From: Lycorma delicatula
Taxonomy: Eukaryota; Arthropoda; Insecta; Hemiptera; Fulgoridae
Assembly: GCF_047948215.1 (NCBI RefSeq)
Contig: NC_134456.1
Location: 204,240,034 to 204,304,033 of the forward strand
Direction: 5' to 3'
DNA length: 64,000 nucleotides
Below are positions 22,961 to 34,222 of the stretch, piece by piece (positions within the stretch are counted from its first letter, which is position 1; each line of letters begins with the position of its first letter). Made by a program: the position numbers and the translations under genes. The notes beneath the pieces are model-generated. The model saw only the letters and a program-made list of their open reading frames with translations. It made no database searches and was not told the origin of the DNA.

Positions 22961-25870
22961 ATTTAAATTTCTTTATTTTATATTTTTTAATCAAGCAACC
23001 GTAGGCAGGTGCAACCAGTCGCGTTGCACATACAATAACAGCGGCAGTGGCTATATTAATTGAGCCGCTGCGGGGTTTCGTAAGAACTTGTGTAATAATA
23101 TTCACCAATTTATCTTCAGTAGTTTTTGCTGGGCACTGATTATTATTAGTCAGTCAGGACATCTTGTTTTATACACATTAAGGTACGAATAAGTGAGCAC
23201 GGATCAAATAACTGTTTATCGTACTAGACAGCTATCAAAATTGCATTCCTATTTTCATTTCTTCATTCCTTAGCGTAAACTGCTGGTATGAAGAATTTCT
23301 CAAACTATGCAGTAAAACTGCTGTAAATATATTTAGGATAAATGTGTGAATGATTAACAATAATCAATATATTATAAGTGATATCTAAATCAGATAGCAC
23401 CGCCTAGTTTCATTGAAACTTTAAAAGTTCTTTTTGGTGAGTCTAAGGAAGAAGGAAGATTGTTGGGGAAAAATTGGACAAGTGTTTCGAATTCAATCCT
23501 TTATATTAGGGGAATTAAAGACATGTTCACTTCTGTTAGTTCAGGGTTGGTAGATGATAGATTAGTAGGGTTGCTAGACGTCCAATAACGACCATGAAAG
23601 GCATAGGAAAAAACAAACTTCTATTAGTTCAATTTAATTTACTTACCATTAATTTTATTTCCTTCTATATTTCTAAACCAAAGAGAAATTAATTGGAATG
23701 GTTAATTTCATTTTTCAAATTTTACATCAGAAAATGATTAAATTTTGTAGTAAATTCTCGATTCCTTGTATGTTTTATCATTTTTCTGATCAACATTGTA
23801 GTAGAATCTTGAACAAAATAAGTTTTGTTAAATTTTCATGCGCAGAATTAACGTTAATCACGAACAGTGTATTTTAGTATTCCTTTTAACAAACTCAGAA
23901 TGAATTATGAGCCATGCGATTACAAGATGGCTCTTATTGAATTACTAAATGATATATATAAATGGATTGAATGATGTGATGTTGAAATGTTCCTGTTTGT
24001 AAGCGTGGGAGAAATCTGTTTTCTCCCCGGATGTTCAGCTACCTTGTACTTTTACTCTCCAAAGATACACTTGTATTTAAGAAGCTTAAATACTTATTTA
24101 CCAAACCCTTATATTTTAAAATGGATTTCGTGTTTTAACTGTTCTCCACGTTTTTTTTACAAAAGTTGTTTTTGTCTATAAGTAATAATGTCAATGAACA
24201 AGTTTTTCCAAACTGTGTCACTAAAGGCAAATTTCAAATGTATCGCAGGTTATTTCTTTATGATTAAAATAGCAACCAAACCCTAACACAAAATTTCAAT
24301 TTTAAAATTGCACGATGTGGGAATATATGTTCAGAATTTAAATTTTGATGGAGCTATTCCAAATAAGTGCCATAGAACATTTCGAATGCTGAGAAATCGT
24401 TCATTGGAGTAAGTCAGTGGAATAAGCCACAATGTTTGTGCTACATTAGACTCTCCCCACACGCAAAAATTAAGCCATCATGACCTGTCAGATGTGATGG
24501 TTATTAAATCCAAAAATGGCATTGTTATATATACACTTAATGACTTTCAAAAGGATCAAAGGCTAAAACTAGCTAAAAGGTATCTGAGAAACATATATTT
24601 TATTGAAAACGTATTAATAATGTTCTATTAAAACTAAAAAAGGAAAAGTAGCTACACAGACATTAAAAAACACCCTTGGCTATTTAAATAATAATCCCCA
24701 AAGGCTATAGCATTTTATTTTTAAAATTTATTTTAGTATTATGATTTAAGACAAGATATGCATAGAACTTTAAAAGAAAGATAAGGCGGATAAAATGATA
24801 GGTGAAAAAATATCACCAGGAATTAAAACTAAGACCGGCTGATTTAGAAGCCTGTATGTTAGTCATTCTACACCGATCATTTAACACATTTTATATATTT
24901 TTGTGAACTCATTCTTTCCTTAAAAGGGTAAAGATTTTAAAATTGTTAATCACTTTTGTTGTGTTTTATTTATTTTCTACTTTCGGAAAAATAAATCCAA
25001 TCTGGATCACATTAAATACAGTTCAATAAATTAGATTCTTAATTTTAACATTTTTATTTATATTAGAAGTCAATATAGCAGAGTTTAATCTGCGTCAGCA
25101 AAAAAAAAAAAAAAAGCTAATAGCATATTCATTGATTTTATATCCAAAAATATACAAGTGAATGTATTTAAACTAAATTTTTTAATTCATGAATAAATTT
25201 TAAAAAAACTTTTGTGGTATCAAAGGTTAATAATGATAATCGCTTACAATCATCTTCTGTAATGATAGAGTGATTTGATATTTTCTATGATGTATTTTAT
25301 ACAGAAATATGTGTATGGTAACCACAAATGTTTATGCAAATCCTATTTTAAATTTTTTTTACAAAAAAAAATAACCATTTTTAATGATTATTTAAAAAAT
25401 TCTTTGGTAACTGATTTAGTTAAAAGTTTTCAGTATTTGGACTACATTATTAACCAAACCTGCAGTCATCAAGGGCATGTTGTTAAGTACTTAATCTGAA
25501 TACAAACAAAAATCCATAATGTAAGAAAAAATAACAAACAAAATTGCAGTGCATAGAGATATATAAAGTAACAATAAAACTATAATAGATTCTGTTTCAT
25601 AGCAATCGTTAAGAAATTAGGAATGAAAAGTAAAGATTCAAATTCATTAGAAAAGTTTGAAAGTAGAACAATTTGTAAGTACACAATTTGTAGAAGTATT
25701 GAAAATAGACTTAGACATTATAAACACACTGAATGACAGTGGACAGAGCCTATAATTATTTTATAGTTTTCAGCATTTTATGTCTTGAAGATTGGACATT
25801 TTAAGGTAAGTTGAAAATTTTATTTTTACTAATTTTCAAAGTGATAAAATAGAAAAAAATAATTATATAC

Positions 25871-25873
<3 letters not shown>
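22961..25873. other. AT-rich intergenic DNA, nothing recognised
   Basis: Includes a 15-16 nt poly(A) near 25100 and an unassigned 74-codon frame at 25275-25499. No transposon protein, RNA gene or long repeat was recognised. Confidence 0.55.

Positions 25874-25905
<32 letters not shown>
25874..25905. repeat. (TA)n microsatellite
   Basis: Uninterrupted AT/TA run immediately upstream of LINE sequence. Confidence 0.95.
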
Positions 25906-25909
<4 letters not shown>

Positions 25910-25991
25910 GGGCGTCCATCTTCCGGAACGGAAAGGTCCCGAAATGTTTACGCATTTTACTAAGGGAACAACTTGACGTTAGAGCCTCCAC

Positions 25992-27360
25992 GTGGTGCGC
26001 CCGGATAGGTTAAATGTTAATGTTCTCTCTGAACTAAAGCGGAACAATGCTCTAGGGCTTACAACCTTAGTTCTAACAATGAGTGACAGGGGAAACCCTT
26101 TCACTCCACCATACCTTAAACTAAAATGCATGATGACAATGTCTATACAAAATGTACCTACTCCAGGAGGTAACTTGAAACAGGAATCCTCCACTGCCGT
26201 TGGCAGTGTCACGGGGCCATCGGATTGTGGAGAGCCCGGAACCTCATGCTCGGAAGTGTTGGAGCTTCCCGGAAGTACATTACTGATAACTACACAAGCA
26301 ACACAACAAATAAGACTAAAAACCAAGAAGAAACAGTTTTTGGGGACTTTAAATATCAACACTCTAATGCAGACAGGGAAACTAAAACAACTAACGGACA
26401 CTCTTGACGAGCTAAAAATAAATATACTGAGATGAACCAAAAGAAAGAGTGCAATTCCTAAAGGATGGCGAGAAGAAAAAAGAAGATTCCATACCATCAT
26501 CACTGAAAGAAATAGTTACACTGATATAGCAATAATTACAAAAAATGTTGAAGAGTTACTAGAGGAAATAGCCATAAGGACAGGACTACAGATATCTTAC
26601 GAGAAGACGGAATACGTGGAATACCGACATCACAAGGAGAAATAAATAAAAACAATAGGAGGGAATATCAAGAGAGTCGATCGTTTCAAATATCTTGGAG
26701 TAATTATTCAAGCTAATGGACTCGATGAGGCAGCTAACACAGAAAGGACCAGGAAATTAGAAAGAGCATACGGGATAACAAAAAATATTTGTTATCACTA
26801 CACTACCGTGCTCAAACCAGAGGCACTCTACGCATCACAATGTTTGATATTCAGGAAAAAGAATGAACTGAAGGAAATGGAAATACGTGAAAGAAGAATC
26901 TTGAGGAAAATATTGGAACCAAGAAAACTAGAAGACGGATCTTACAGACTAAGAAGTAACGAAGAACTTTATAAAGGGAACAATGAACCGCTGACGTCGA
27001 CGATGAGAAAACGAAGGGTGAAGTTCTACTGTCATATACTCAGGATGACGGATGATAGGTTAACGAGGCGCGCCTTTAGTTTATGAACGCGACTACGGAT
27101 TGGGTTGTCGAAGTTAAGAAGGATCTCAGCGAACTACAACTGAACGAAGGCGATGAGTGTAACAGAACTGAGTTTAGAAATAAAATTAATAAACACATTT
27201 TCCGGAAACTTACAGATAAGACAAGAACTGGGAGGCAGTGGTCTGATGGACAAAAACAACTTAAACGAGACGAAATGAAATTGTACTGGGAAAACAGACG
27301 GAAGACATCTGTTGTACAAAAAGTTCAACGCGGTCCAAAGAGACCATAACGAATAAAAGA
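25992..27360 (+). pseudogene. LINE ORF2 with central deletion, endonuclease start joined to RT end
   Basis: The frame 25992-26434 holds a leader (PGGNLKQESSTAVGSVTGPS) and then FLGTLNINTLMQTGKLKQLT with DTLDELKINI, the usual opening of a LINE apurinic endonuclease. At about 26440 it jumps to the far end of the reverse transcriptase: SYTDIAIITKN stands where YADD is expected, so the second catalytic aspartate is gone, then GLQISYEKTEYVEY. After a stop come FKYLGVIIQANG, ERRILRKILEP and RRVKFYCHILRMTDDRLTRR, and after a frameshift the tail to 27349. Most of the endonuclease and RT fingers/palm are deleted. The remnant at 63.4 kb may be the missing middle of the same family. Clade: RTE/Jockey-like, tentative. 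Confidence 0.8.
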
Positions 27361-27779
27361 GGGAATAATTCTGCCAGATTTAAAAAAAGATTAAAAGAGA
27401 TGTCCATAAAAATAGTGAATAAATAAGAGAAATGGTAAAATATTACAACGTAGTAACTTTTTTTTTCTGGAGTTACGTGCATCGACTGTTGTGGTCATTA
27501 GCCATTTTTGCAAACAAAAAGGAAAAAAATAAAAATAAATTCTTTCCTCACTAGTAAGATAACTAGCGACCTAGTTAGACAGATCATACAGAAATGCACT
27601 TGTCACGTGACATTTAAACCCATATATTACGTTTAAAAGAAAATTCAATCAGCTATAATCAGCTATAATCTTGCGATTATTAAAAACTCATTCTTACACG
27701 AAATTAGTCAGAAAACCTTATAAAACTGACTACATGCGCATGATTTATTGCCTAGGTTTTTAGCCTTAGATTATCTTTC
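27361..27779. other. Spacer, nothing recognised
   Basis: Contains a short tandem ATCAGCTATA duplication near 27650; nothing else seen. Confidence 0.55.
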
Positions 27780-28640
27780 TTTACTTCTTTTCTCCATCCT
27801 CCTGATGGCCTCCACCTTCGATTCCAGAGTGTTCGGCTGTCTAAGGCCTCTGAATGGAATCTTTAGATTCATCTATGCAATAGATAATGGAGGATGCTTT
27901 GCTGCCGGCATTAGATAATACCGACCCAGATGGTGGGCTGAGCATTGTATCAGAATCTAGGTTTGATGCAATCTCTGCTAAAATGTTTGGGACGGCTTAA
28001 GAGCGTGCCATCTCTTTTTGAAACTTCCGAGCTTCCGCGAGTTACACTGATGCTTGTCCAGCACTCTTTACTAATTATCATTACTTCGACTTTAAGTCGA
28101 AGTAATGATTTTCTGAATGGGAATTTTCTCTATTTCAAACTTTTACTGTCGGTACATTATATTTAAACAACTTCTGCAGTTTTTCACTTTCCTTCCCTTT
28201 TGACTGGTGGAAGGCTCATTATTAGGTTGTGTACAATCTTTTGTTTGGAAGCTTTTTTCCTGCTCGGATTTGGACTAGTTATTCTAACTGGTCATCTTTT
28301 CAATTTGTTACTGATCCTATGTTCGACCATGTCAGATGGAGCTGGTGACAGTTTAGAGATTTTCTTCTGGTTTAAAGGATGCTGGAAGCATTAGAGCTAC
28401 CTTCGGTGATTTGCTATACATTATGTTTTTCCTAGCTTCGAAGTGGCTGACTTTTGAATGGTCTTTCTCTTGAATTGCTACTATCTCCAATACCCTTATC
28501 CATGGGACAACCTCTGTCAAGGGCTGTAGTTACAGACTGACGTTGAACGGTGCAAGACTTCAGCTGAACAAGCTCACATCAACTTACCACTAACTCGGTT
28601 TCCATTACCGTGAACGGGAATAAGCCCTTCCCGTCTACAC
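27780..28640 (-). pseudogene. LINE ORF1 (gag-like, CCHC) remnant related to the 46-48 kb element
   Basis: On the minus strand, from about 28560: CTVQRQSVTTALDRGCPM (third zinc-knuckle region, compare CINCKGHHNCRSRNCPVY in the 47 kb copy), then EIVAIQEKDHSKVSHFEARK (compare AIQEVKTLQKVSYPEAKK), a degenerate middle and, near 27800, TLESKVEAIRRMEKRSKE (compare TLSSEVEAVRRMEKRCKK). Stops and shifts are frequent, so this is an older copy in the opposite orientation. The order of matching blocks over about 750 bp makes homology convincing. No ORF2 follows on its 3' side. Confidence 0.72.
28077..28109. repeat. Perfect 15 bp hairpin in the ORF1 remnant
   Basis: ATCATTACTTCGACT and its exact complement with a 3 nt loop TTA. 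It sits inside the decayed ORF1 sequence. Confidence 0.88.
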
Positions 28641-30159
28641 TCCGCTCATCGCCGGTAATCAATGTCGGTAAAAATATCACGGTCATGCCTCCAGCATCCG
28701 GCGCAAGCAGCGAAAGTGAAAGCAAAATTGCGATCAACTCGGACAATTCTGGACCGCCAGTCTCGTACTTTACAGAGAAGCATCTGAGCTAAACCATTCC
28801 CCCACGAATTAGTGAAAGCACCGAAGTTCCATATCGTTGCCCTCCCCGGACGTTTGTGTAGATGTAACTGTACAGATATGGGGCTGGATTTTGTCTGGGG
28901 TATTATAATAATAATTTTTCTCTTTTTGAGATGACACGCACGCATCGCCTACTTTGGTAATTTTGTCCTATGAAAATGGAAATTTGTAGGTTATGAAAAA
29001 TGCTATGTATGACTGGGATTCGAATCCGGGACCACTGGAAAAAATTCTGAAACGCTACAACTCCTCCAAGGAGTTTGGAAAATATTACTGTACCCTGTAC
29101 CCTGTATATTTACTGTATTACTGTACGGTAGGATTATTTTATTTACCCCTTCACGGGTATTTTTATTTTATTTAAAGATTTTTTTTTCTTCAGTAAGTTT
29201 ACATCTTATATTTATGTTGGAGTTTTTCAGGTGTTAACTATTTATATAGTCATAAATGGAATTAAAAGAAATAATACACCAGTATTGTCAATGTTTTATG
29301 AAAATATCGAACTAATGGGTACTAAAACAATGTACTGAAATGAATTGAAAATAAATTTAACCTTAAGATAAAAGCCTAAACATTTACATATATATTTTTA
29401 TTTTGTTAAAAATAGTCATTTTAGTGCTGTTAAAGGATACTTTTTTTAGATAAAAATAAATTTATATAGCATAATATTACTCTATAAAAGTTGTTAGTGT
29501 AACATTTTTTACACGCCGTAACTACATAGAATAGCAAAAAACTGTAAGAAATGAAAATAAATTATGAATACAAATAGTTAGCATTTGATCATTGAAATAT
29601 TTAATAAAAAGGCAACTGAATAATTGTATTACTAATATTTTTAAATATTTTCGTTTTGTCTATATTATAAGAGATGTGTCTCGGGCTAAAATTTACTTAT
29701 TTTTTATGTAAACCGTAGGTTTAGTTTCAGTTATCAAATATTCTGTATCATTTTAATTTTTTATAATTTTTTTCAGGTGGAAATGTATTATTGATGATCA
29801 ATTAAAAAAAAAAGATCACTATATTTCTTCAATTAATAATGGTATGAAAAAAAATATATATATATCAAGGTAATTCATATTTTTAACCGACTTCGTCCAT
29901 CCGAGAATTGATAATGTAATTAACTTGTTTGTTTCTTCCCTTTCAACTTTTATTTTATTAAACCACGTCCATATTTTACTTCATTAAATGTGTTGAGGCT
30001 CCGTACATAATAAATTAATAAATGTATTTACCGTGACATTTTTTTATCAACACAAATATATAAACTGAATATACCATCGAGACATAACTAAAACGTTTTT
30101 TTTTTTAAATACGTATAATAACGGTATATTTTACCTTTTATGTTTTAATGTGGATTATT
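28641..30159. other. Unclassified; possible tRNA-like B box near 29020
   Basis: 28641-28930 is moderately GC-rich and open on the plus strand to 28789 but unrecognised. At about 29013-29030 GGGATTCGAATCCGGGA resembles a tRNA B box, without a convincing A box. The rest to 30159 is AT-rich with no recognised feature. Confidence 0.4.
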
Positions 30160-30435
30160 TTCAGACAGCACCCGACAGGATGCACAGAACCAACCCACCC
30201 GACGGAACCAATAATCGACAGACCGCAGAGGACCCGAACTACCCGAAGAAGTTGACAGCCGACAGGACCAGACGGAGTCGATAACTCACAGGATGGAGAG
30301 GACCCGTTGGATTCGACAGCCGACAGGATATCCCAACCCCGTAAAGGAAGACAGCCGCCTTGTGACGCTTCCGGTCGCCACACAAGTTCCTAGCCCTGAT
30401 GAGCTTTAACCGGAGTTGTCTATCGCCCTCTGACT
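30160..30435. repeat. GACAGGACCCGA-type degenerate repeat tract
   Basis: Degenerate units of the kind GACAGGACC.GA, GAGGACCCGAACTACCCGA and GACAGCCGACAGGA recur through 30168-30330. The same unit vocabulary makes up part of the inverted arms at 31.8 and 33.1 kb. The end (30338-30430) matches 22163-22275. Probably LINE 5' untranslated sequence. Confidence 0.5.
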
Positions 30436-30462
30436 TTTACATCTCATAGTAATAACCTCCTC

Positions 30463-31340
30463 CTCTTTGAATCATGAGACCTTGCCGTTGGTAAGGAGGC
30501 TTGAGTACTCAATGATACAGAGTAGCTGGACCGAAGGTGCAACCATATCAGAGAGGTATCTATTGAGAGCCAGACTATGGAATGATTCCTGAAAGAGGGC
30601 AGCAGCTCTTTCAGTAGTTGTTAGGGGCGTGAGTCAGAATGATTTAAACGGCAATATCATCACTCAGTCCTCTGATTACTGCGCAGCTGAAAGCAATAGA
30701 AAACTACAGCTGCTTTTTTTCCAAGAAAATGTGGCTCTCTGCATTTTCACATAGCAATGATGGAGGGCGCCTTCCTTGGTAAAATATTCCGGAGGTAAAC
30801 TAGTCCCCCGTTCGGATCTCCGGGTGGGGACTACTAAGGAAGGAGTCACCAGAAAATTAAAAAATAATATTCTACGAGTCGGAGCGTGGAATGTTAGAAG
30901 TTTAAAAAAGGTTGGTAGGCGAGAAAATTTAAAAAGGGAAATGGATAGGATAAATATGGATGTAGTAGGAATTAATGAGGTTCGGTGGGAAGAGGAAGGC
31001 GACTTTTGGTCAGGTGATTTTAGAATAATAAACTCAGCTTCAAATAATGGGCAGGCAGGAGGAGGTTTCATAATGAACAAGAAGATAGGGAAGAGAGTAT
31101 AATATTTCAAAACGCATAGCAATAGAATCATTGTAATAAGGATAAAATCAAAACCTAAACCGACAACGATTGTTAACGTCTATATGCCTACAAGCGCCCA
31201 TGATGATAATGAAGTAGAGTGTGTATACGAAGAGATTGATGAAGCAATTAAACACGTAAAAAGGAGATGAAAATTTAATAATACTTGGAGATTAGAATGC
31301 AAGCATTGGAAAGAACAAGGAAGGAAATATAGTGGGTGAA
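30463..31340 (+). pseudogene. RTE-like LINE, copy 1: 5' region and endonuclease
   Basis: The untranslated part from about 30463 (ATCATGAGACCTTGCCGTTG, GAATGATTCCTGAAAGAGGG) is nearly identical to 37450-37740. The endonuclease frame 30776-31102 contains ILRVGAWNVRSLKKVGRREN, VVGINEVRWEEEGDFWSGDF and NGQAGGGFIMNKK, then TAA. Beyond it the same frame gives YFKTHSNRIIVIRIKSKP and VNVYMPTSAHDDNEVECVYE. A frameshift then leads to ENLIILGD*NASIGKNKEGN near 31280-31325, the GDWNA catalytic block with W replaced by a stop. The copy ends there; no RT follows. The style matches CFDP2/BovB-type RTE endonucleases; the clade is tentative. Confidence 0.85.
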
Positions 31341-31556
31341 TCCGGGCTATCCCATAAATATCCCTTAAACTACTGATGCCGGTTGAACAAAGCAACGGTA
31401 ACAAGGAAATCCCATACGCGAAAATGAGGCTCACGCCACACTGACTCGCCGCTTATGAGTGGGCTAAGAAATCGAACATCATGTGTTCGTTCAGGGACTA
31501 CTCCACTGACGCACAGGACATCAATTGCCAGGTGGAACCGAAACAAATATTGGTTT
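31341..31556. other. Unclassified GC-richer segment
   Basis: Starts where copy 1 of the RTE-like LINE breaks off (CCCATAAATATCCCTTAAAC, GATGCCGGTTGAACAAAGC). Looks like untranslated retroelement sequence, but no match was recognised. It directly abuts the left inverted arm. Confidence 0.4.
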
Positions 31557-33416
31557 ACTAATGTGAAATTAATTTTACCACTTGCTTAAAATGTTTTGTG
31601 GTACTAATGTTAATATATGTTTGTGAATTAAAAAAAGTTAATCTATATTAAAATAAATGTAATAAACAGTATGCTGGAATGTAAAGTAATAATAATAGTA
31701 AAATAACCATCACATTCTGTTGTCTGGTTCGGATGAAATCTGTCCAGGGGACAGATCTCTTTATCCACTCCTGGAATGGGTCGGCGAGGTAGTTCCGGGG
31801 TTTGCTCCTCTCCGTCTTGTCGGCTGTAGACTGTCGACTCTATCGGGTGGTTCGGGTCCTGTCCGTCCTGTTGGCTGTCTACTCAGTCGGGTCCTGTCGT
31901 CGCTCCGTCGCCATGCGCTTTCCACCTCGGCAAGAGCATTTAACATGAAATCCTCGGTGCCTGCCCTATTCAAGAAGCCGTATTAACCTCGATTTAGAAA
32001 TGAGTTCATATCGATGTTTTCCCAGAGCCGTTCCACATCGGCCTTTCAAGCAACTGGCCGATTACCGGCAAGAGGCTGACGGGTCAAAACTGTAGATCTC
32101 ACTCGGATCCTTTCCTGGTTTTAAGAGCACCCTCACCAAAGCCACCTTCCAACAAGCAGAAAGCAACCCCAGCTAAGGCACCCCGAGAATAGTCAGCCAA
32201 GCGGCTCTCTTATGAAAGGCAGCAGATGATAGAATATGTCCAGGTCGAGCTGGTCAATCTCCGGCGCCTTTCTCAGTGCCATTCGAGAAACCACTCGGTC
32301 TACGAGTATATCTACGGGATCCACAGCCCGTACGCCAGAGAATGGTGTCTCACCCGCCCTGACGCGGACTTCTGCTTCATTTTCCGGAGCATTTGGAAAC
32401 AAAGTATCCAGAAAGTGTAGTCCCGACCACCAAACCAGCATCGAACCCTGAAAAGCACGTGCAATGGCTTTAGCCAGTAACATGACTTAGGGAGCTGTCA
32501 GGGGCTACGTTGCAACTCGCGCATAGTCTTGCCAAAATTTGAGTTTGGCTTCCTTGAATGCATGAACGTACTGATTACGGGCGCGCCGGTTGATCTGCAG
32601 ACCCACAGCGCGCACATTGTCAACGAAAATCGTCAGGGGGTGACGCTGATCTCTTCTCCTAGCGGACCTAAATCTAGCGCGTAGCACGTTCAGGTCAGAG
32701 GACCACCACTTTTTCCCGGCGTGTGTCTAACAGTGTTCACCAGAAGCGGAGGTCATGACGAGTCCAGGCACGCGCAGATCAGCGGACAGGCTACTCCGAC
32801 GTCAGATCAGCGTCCAGAGTAACCAGCACTCTGATGTCCGGAATCCGTCCAGGATTCGTCCCAACTTCGCCAGCTCATTGGCCTAGGCCGCCATAGGACC
32901 CTATCGAAGCCAGCCTCGATGATCTGGCCAAGTTTTTCAGCCATCAATTTCATCTCCTTCCTGTGCTCCATGCGCTGTTCCAACCCCTGTAAGGCAGCCG
33001 CACATTCGCGCCGCAGCCGCAGCTCGACAAGAGCATTTGTCGAGGTGGAAAGCGCATGGCGACGGAGCGACGACAGGACCCGACTGAGTAGACAGCCAAC
33101 AGGACGGACAGGACCCGAACCACCCGATAGAGTCGACAGTCTACAGCCGACAAGACGGAGAGGAACAAACCCCGGAACTACCTCGCCGACCCATTCCAGG
33201 AGTGGATAAAGAGATCTGTCCCCTGGACAGATTTCATCCGAACCAGACAACATAATGTGATGGTTATTTTACTATTATTATTATTACTTTACATTCCAGC
33301 ATACTGTTTATTACATTTATTTTAATATAGATTAACCTTTTTTAATTCACAAACATATATTAACATTAATACCACAAAAAATTTAAAACAAGTGGTAAAA
33401 TTAATTTCACATTAGT
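31557..33416. mobile_element. 1.86 kb structure with ~375 bp inverted arms
   Basis: The left arm 31557-31929 (373 bp) and right arm 33041-33416 (376 bp) are reverse complements, about 97% identical by eye: I see fewer than ten substitutions and one 3 bp indel. Each arm has an AT-rich outer part (ACTAATGTGAAATTAATTTT) and a GC-rich inner part (GTCTGGTTCGGATGAAATCT, then GTCCTGTCCGTCCTGTTGGC). The 1.1 kb between them is an R1-like LINE fragment on the minus strand. No target duplication is visible. Possible readings: a foldback-type element that captured LINE sequence, an inverted duplication of a solo repeat around a LINE, or an assembly inversion. Confidence 0.8.
31930..33040 (-). pseudogene. 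R1-like LINE ORF2 fragment (linker to early RT) between the arms
   Basis: Minus strand from 33040: a coiled segment (LRRECAAALQGLEQRMEHRK), degraded endonuclease-end sequence, then LRARFRSARRRDQ and RNQYVHAFKEAKLKFWQDY (32520-32690), the arginine-rich linker typical of R1-clade ORF2. Next come FLDTLFPNAPEN, APEIDQLDLDIFYHLLPFI (32193-32440; compare KAPGIDGL). In another frame PVSLLPVIGQLLERPMW (about 32040-32090) and YGFLNRAGTEDF (about 31945-31985) are RT motifs 2-3. Frameshifts separate the blocks. RT motifs after QYGF are cut off exactly where the left arm begins. Confidence 0.8.
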
Positions 33417-34025
33417 TATATCATCTTACACATGATTTTGTTAAATGTTTTTGTCATCTGTAATTAAACGACGATTATGAATTTAGTGTCTGTTTGTTAC
33501 TAACAACAAACGTTTAGAAAGAAAAACTTCCCAATTCTTAACATTTTTAGCTGTTTCTTGAGTAGTGATTTTCTAATACATGTGGGTTCATATAACAAAT
33601 GAACACACCCACGAACCCTTTTTTATGGGAAAGAAAAAGTATTTTACATAAAAAAAAAACACTGGGAAAGAAGTATCTATTAAATTAAATGCGTGTTGAA
33701 TTGAAATTCCATTCAATTAAATAATGTTAGTTAAAAAAGTCTGAAACATGTCTGTTATAAAAGTTTACAAAGTCTAGTTAAAAAACATGAAACAAGTCTG
33801 AAAGCAAAGTCTGAAACTAGAAAAAAAATTAAATAATAATAATAATATCCATGGTAAAAATTTTAATAAACAATCGAGGGGAAGCTTTCTTCCTCTTATT
33901 ACTATAAAACTGCTTTTATAATTGTGTAAGTAATGTTTAATTTGTTATATTGATTGATTTATAAACGAACAACACACTCAGATTGTAATTGATTACTTAA
34001 GAGATTTTCGTCAATATTCCAATCT
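33417..34025. other. AT-rich spacer, nothing recognised
   Basis: AT-rich with no recognised feature. Confidence 0.55.
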
Positions 34026-34222
34026 AGGTAGGTCACCTAGGTGTTGGTGTTCTTTGGTGGTTGGGTTTCAATTAACCGCACCTTAGGAATAGTCGAACTG
34101 AGACTGTGCAAGACTATACTTAATTTACACTCCTACATATATATCATCCTCATTCATCCTCTGAAGTGTTATGTGAAAATAATTATCCGAGGCTAAACAG
34201 GAAAAAGAAAGGTAGGTCACCT
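34026..34222 (+). mobile_element. tRNA-derived SINE, copy 2, 5'-truncated, 13 bp target duplication
   Basis: AGGTAGGTCACCT at 34026-34038 and 34210-34222 flanks the insertion exactly. The body (34039-34209) matches copy 1 from TGTTCTTTGGTGGTTGGG through CTCATTCATCCTCTGAAG to GAGGCTAAACAGGAAAAAG. The tRNA-like head is missing, so this copy was truncated at its 5' end during target-primed reverse transcription. Confidence 0.92.

Noticed and set aside
25979..26503. Minus-strand open frame of 174 codons
   Set aside because: Antisense to the LINE endonuclease frame; composition mirrors it.
31720..33253. Two similar arginine/leucine-rich proteins in opposite orientation
   Set aside because: They are translations of the two inverted arms, not conserved proteins.
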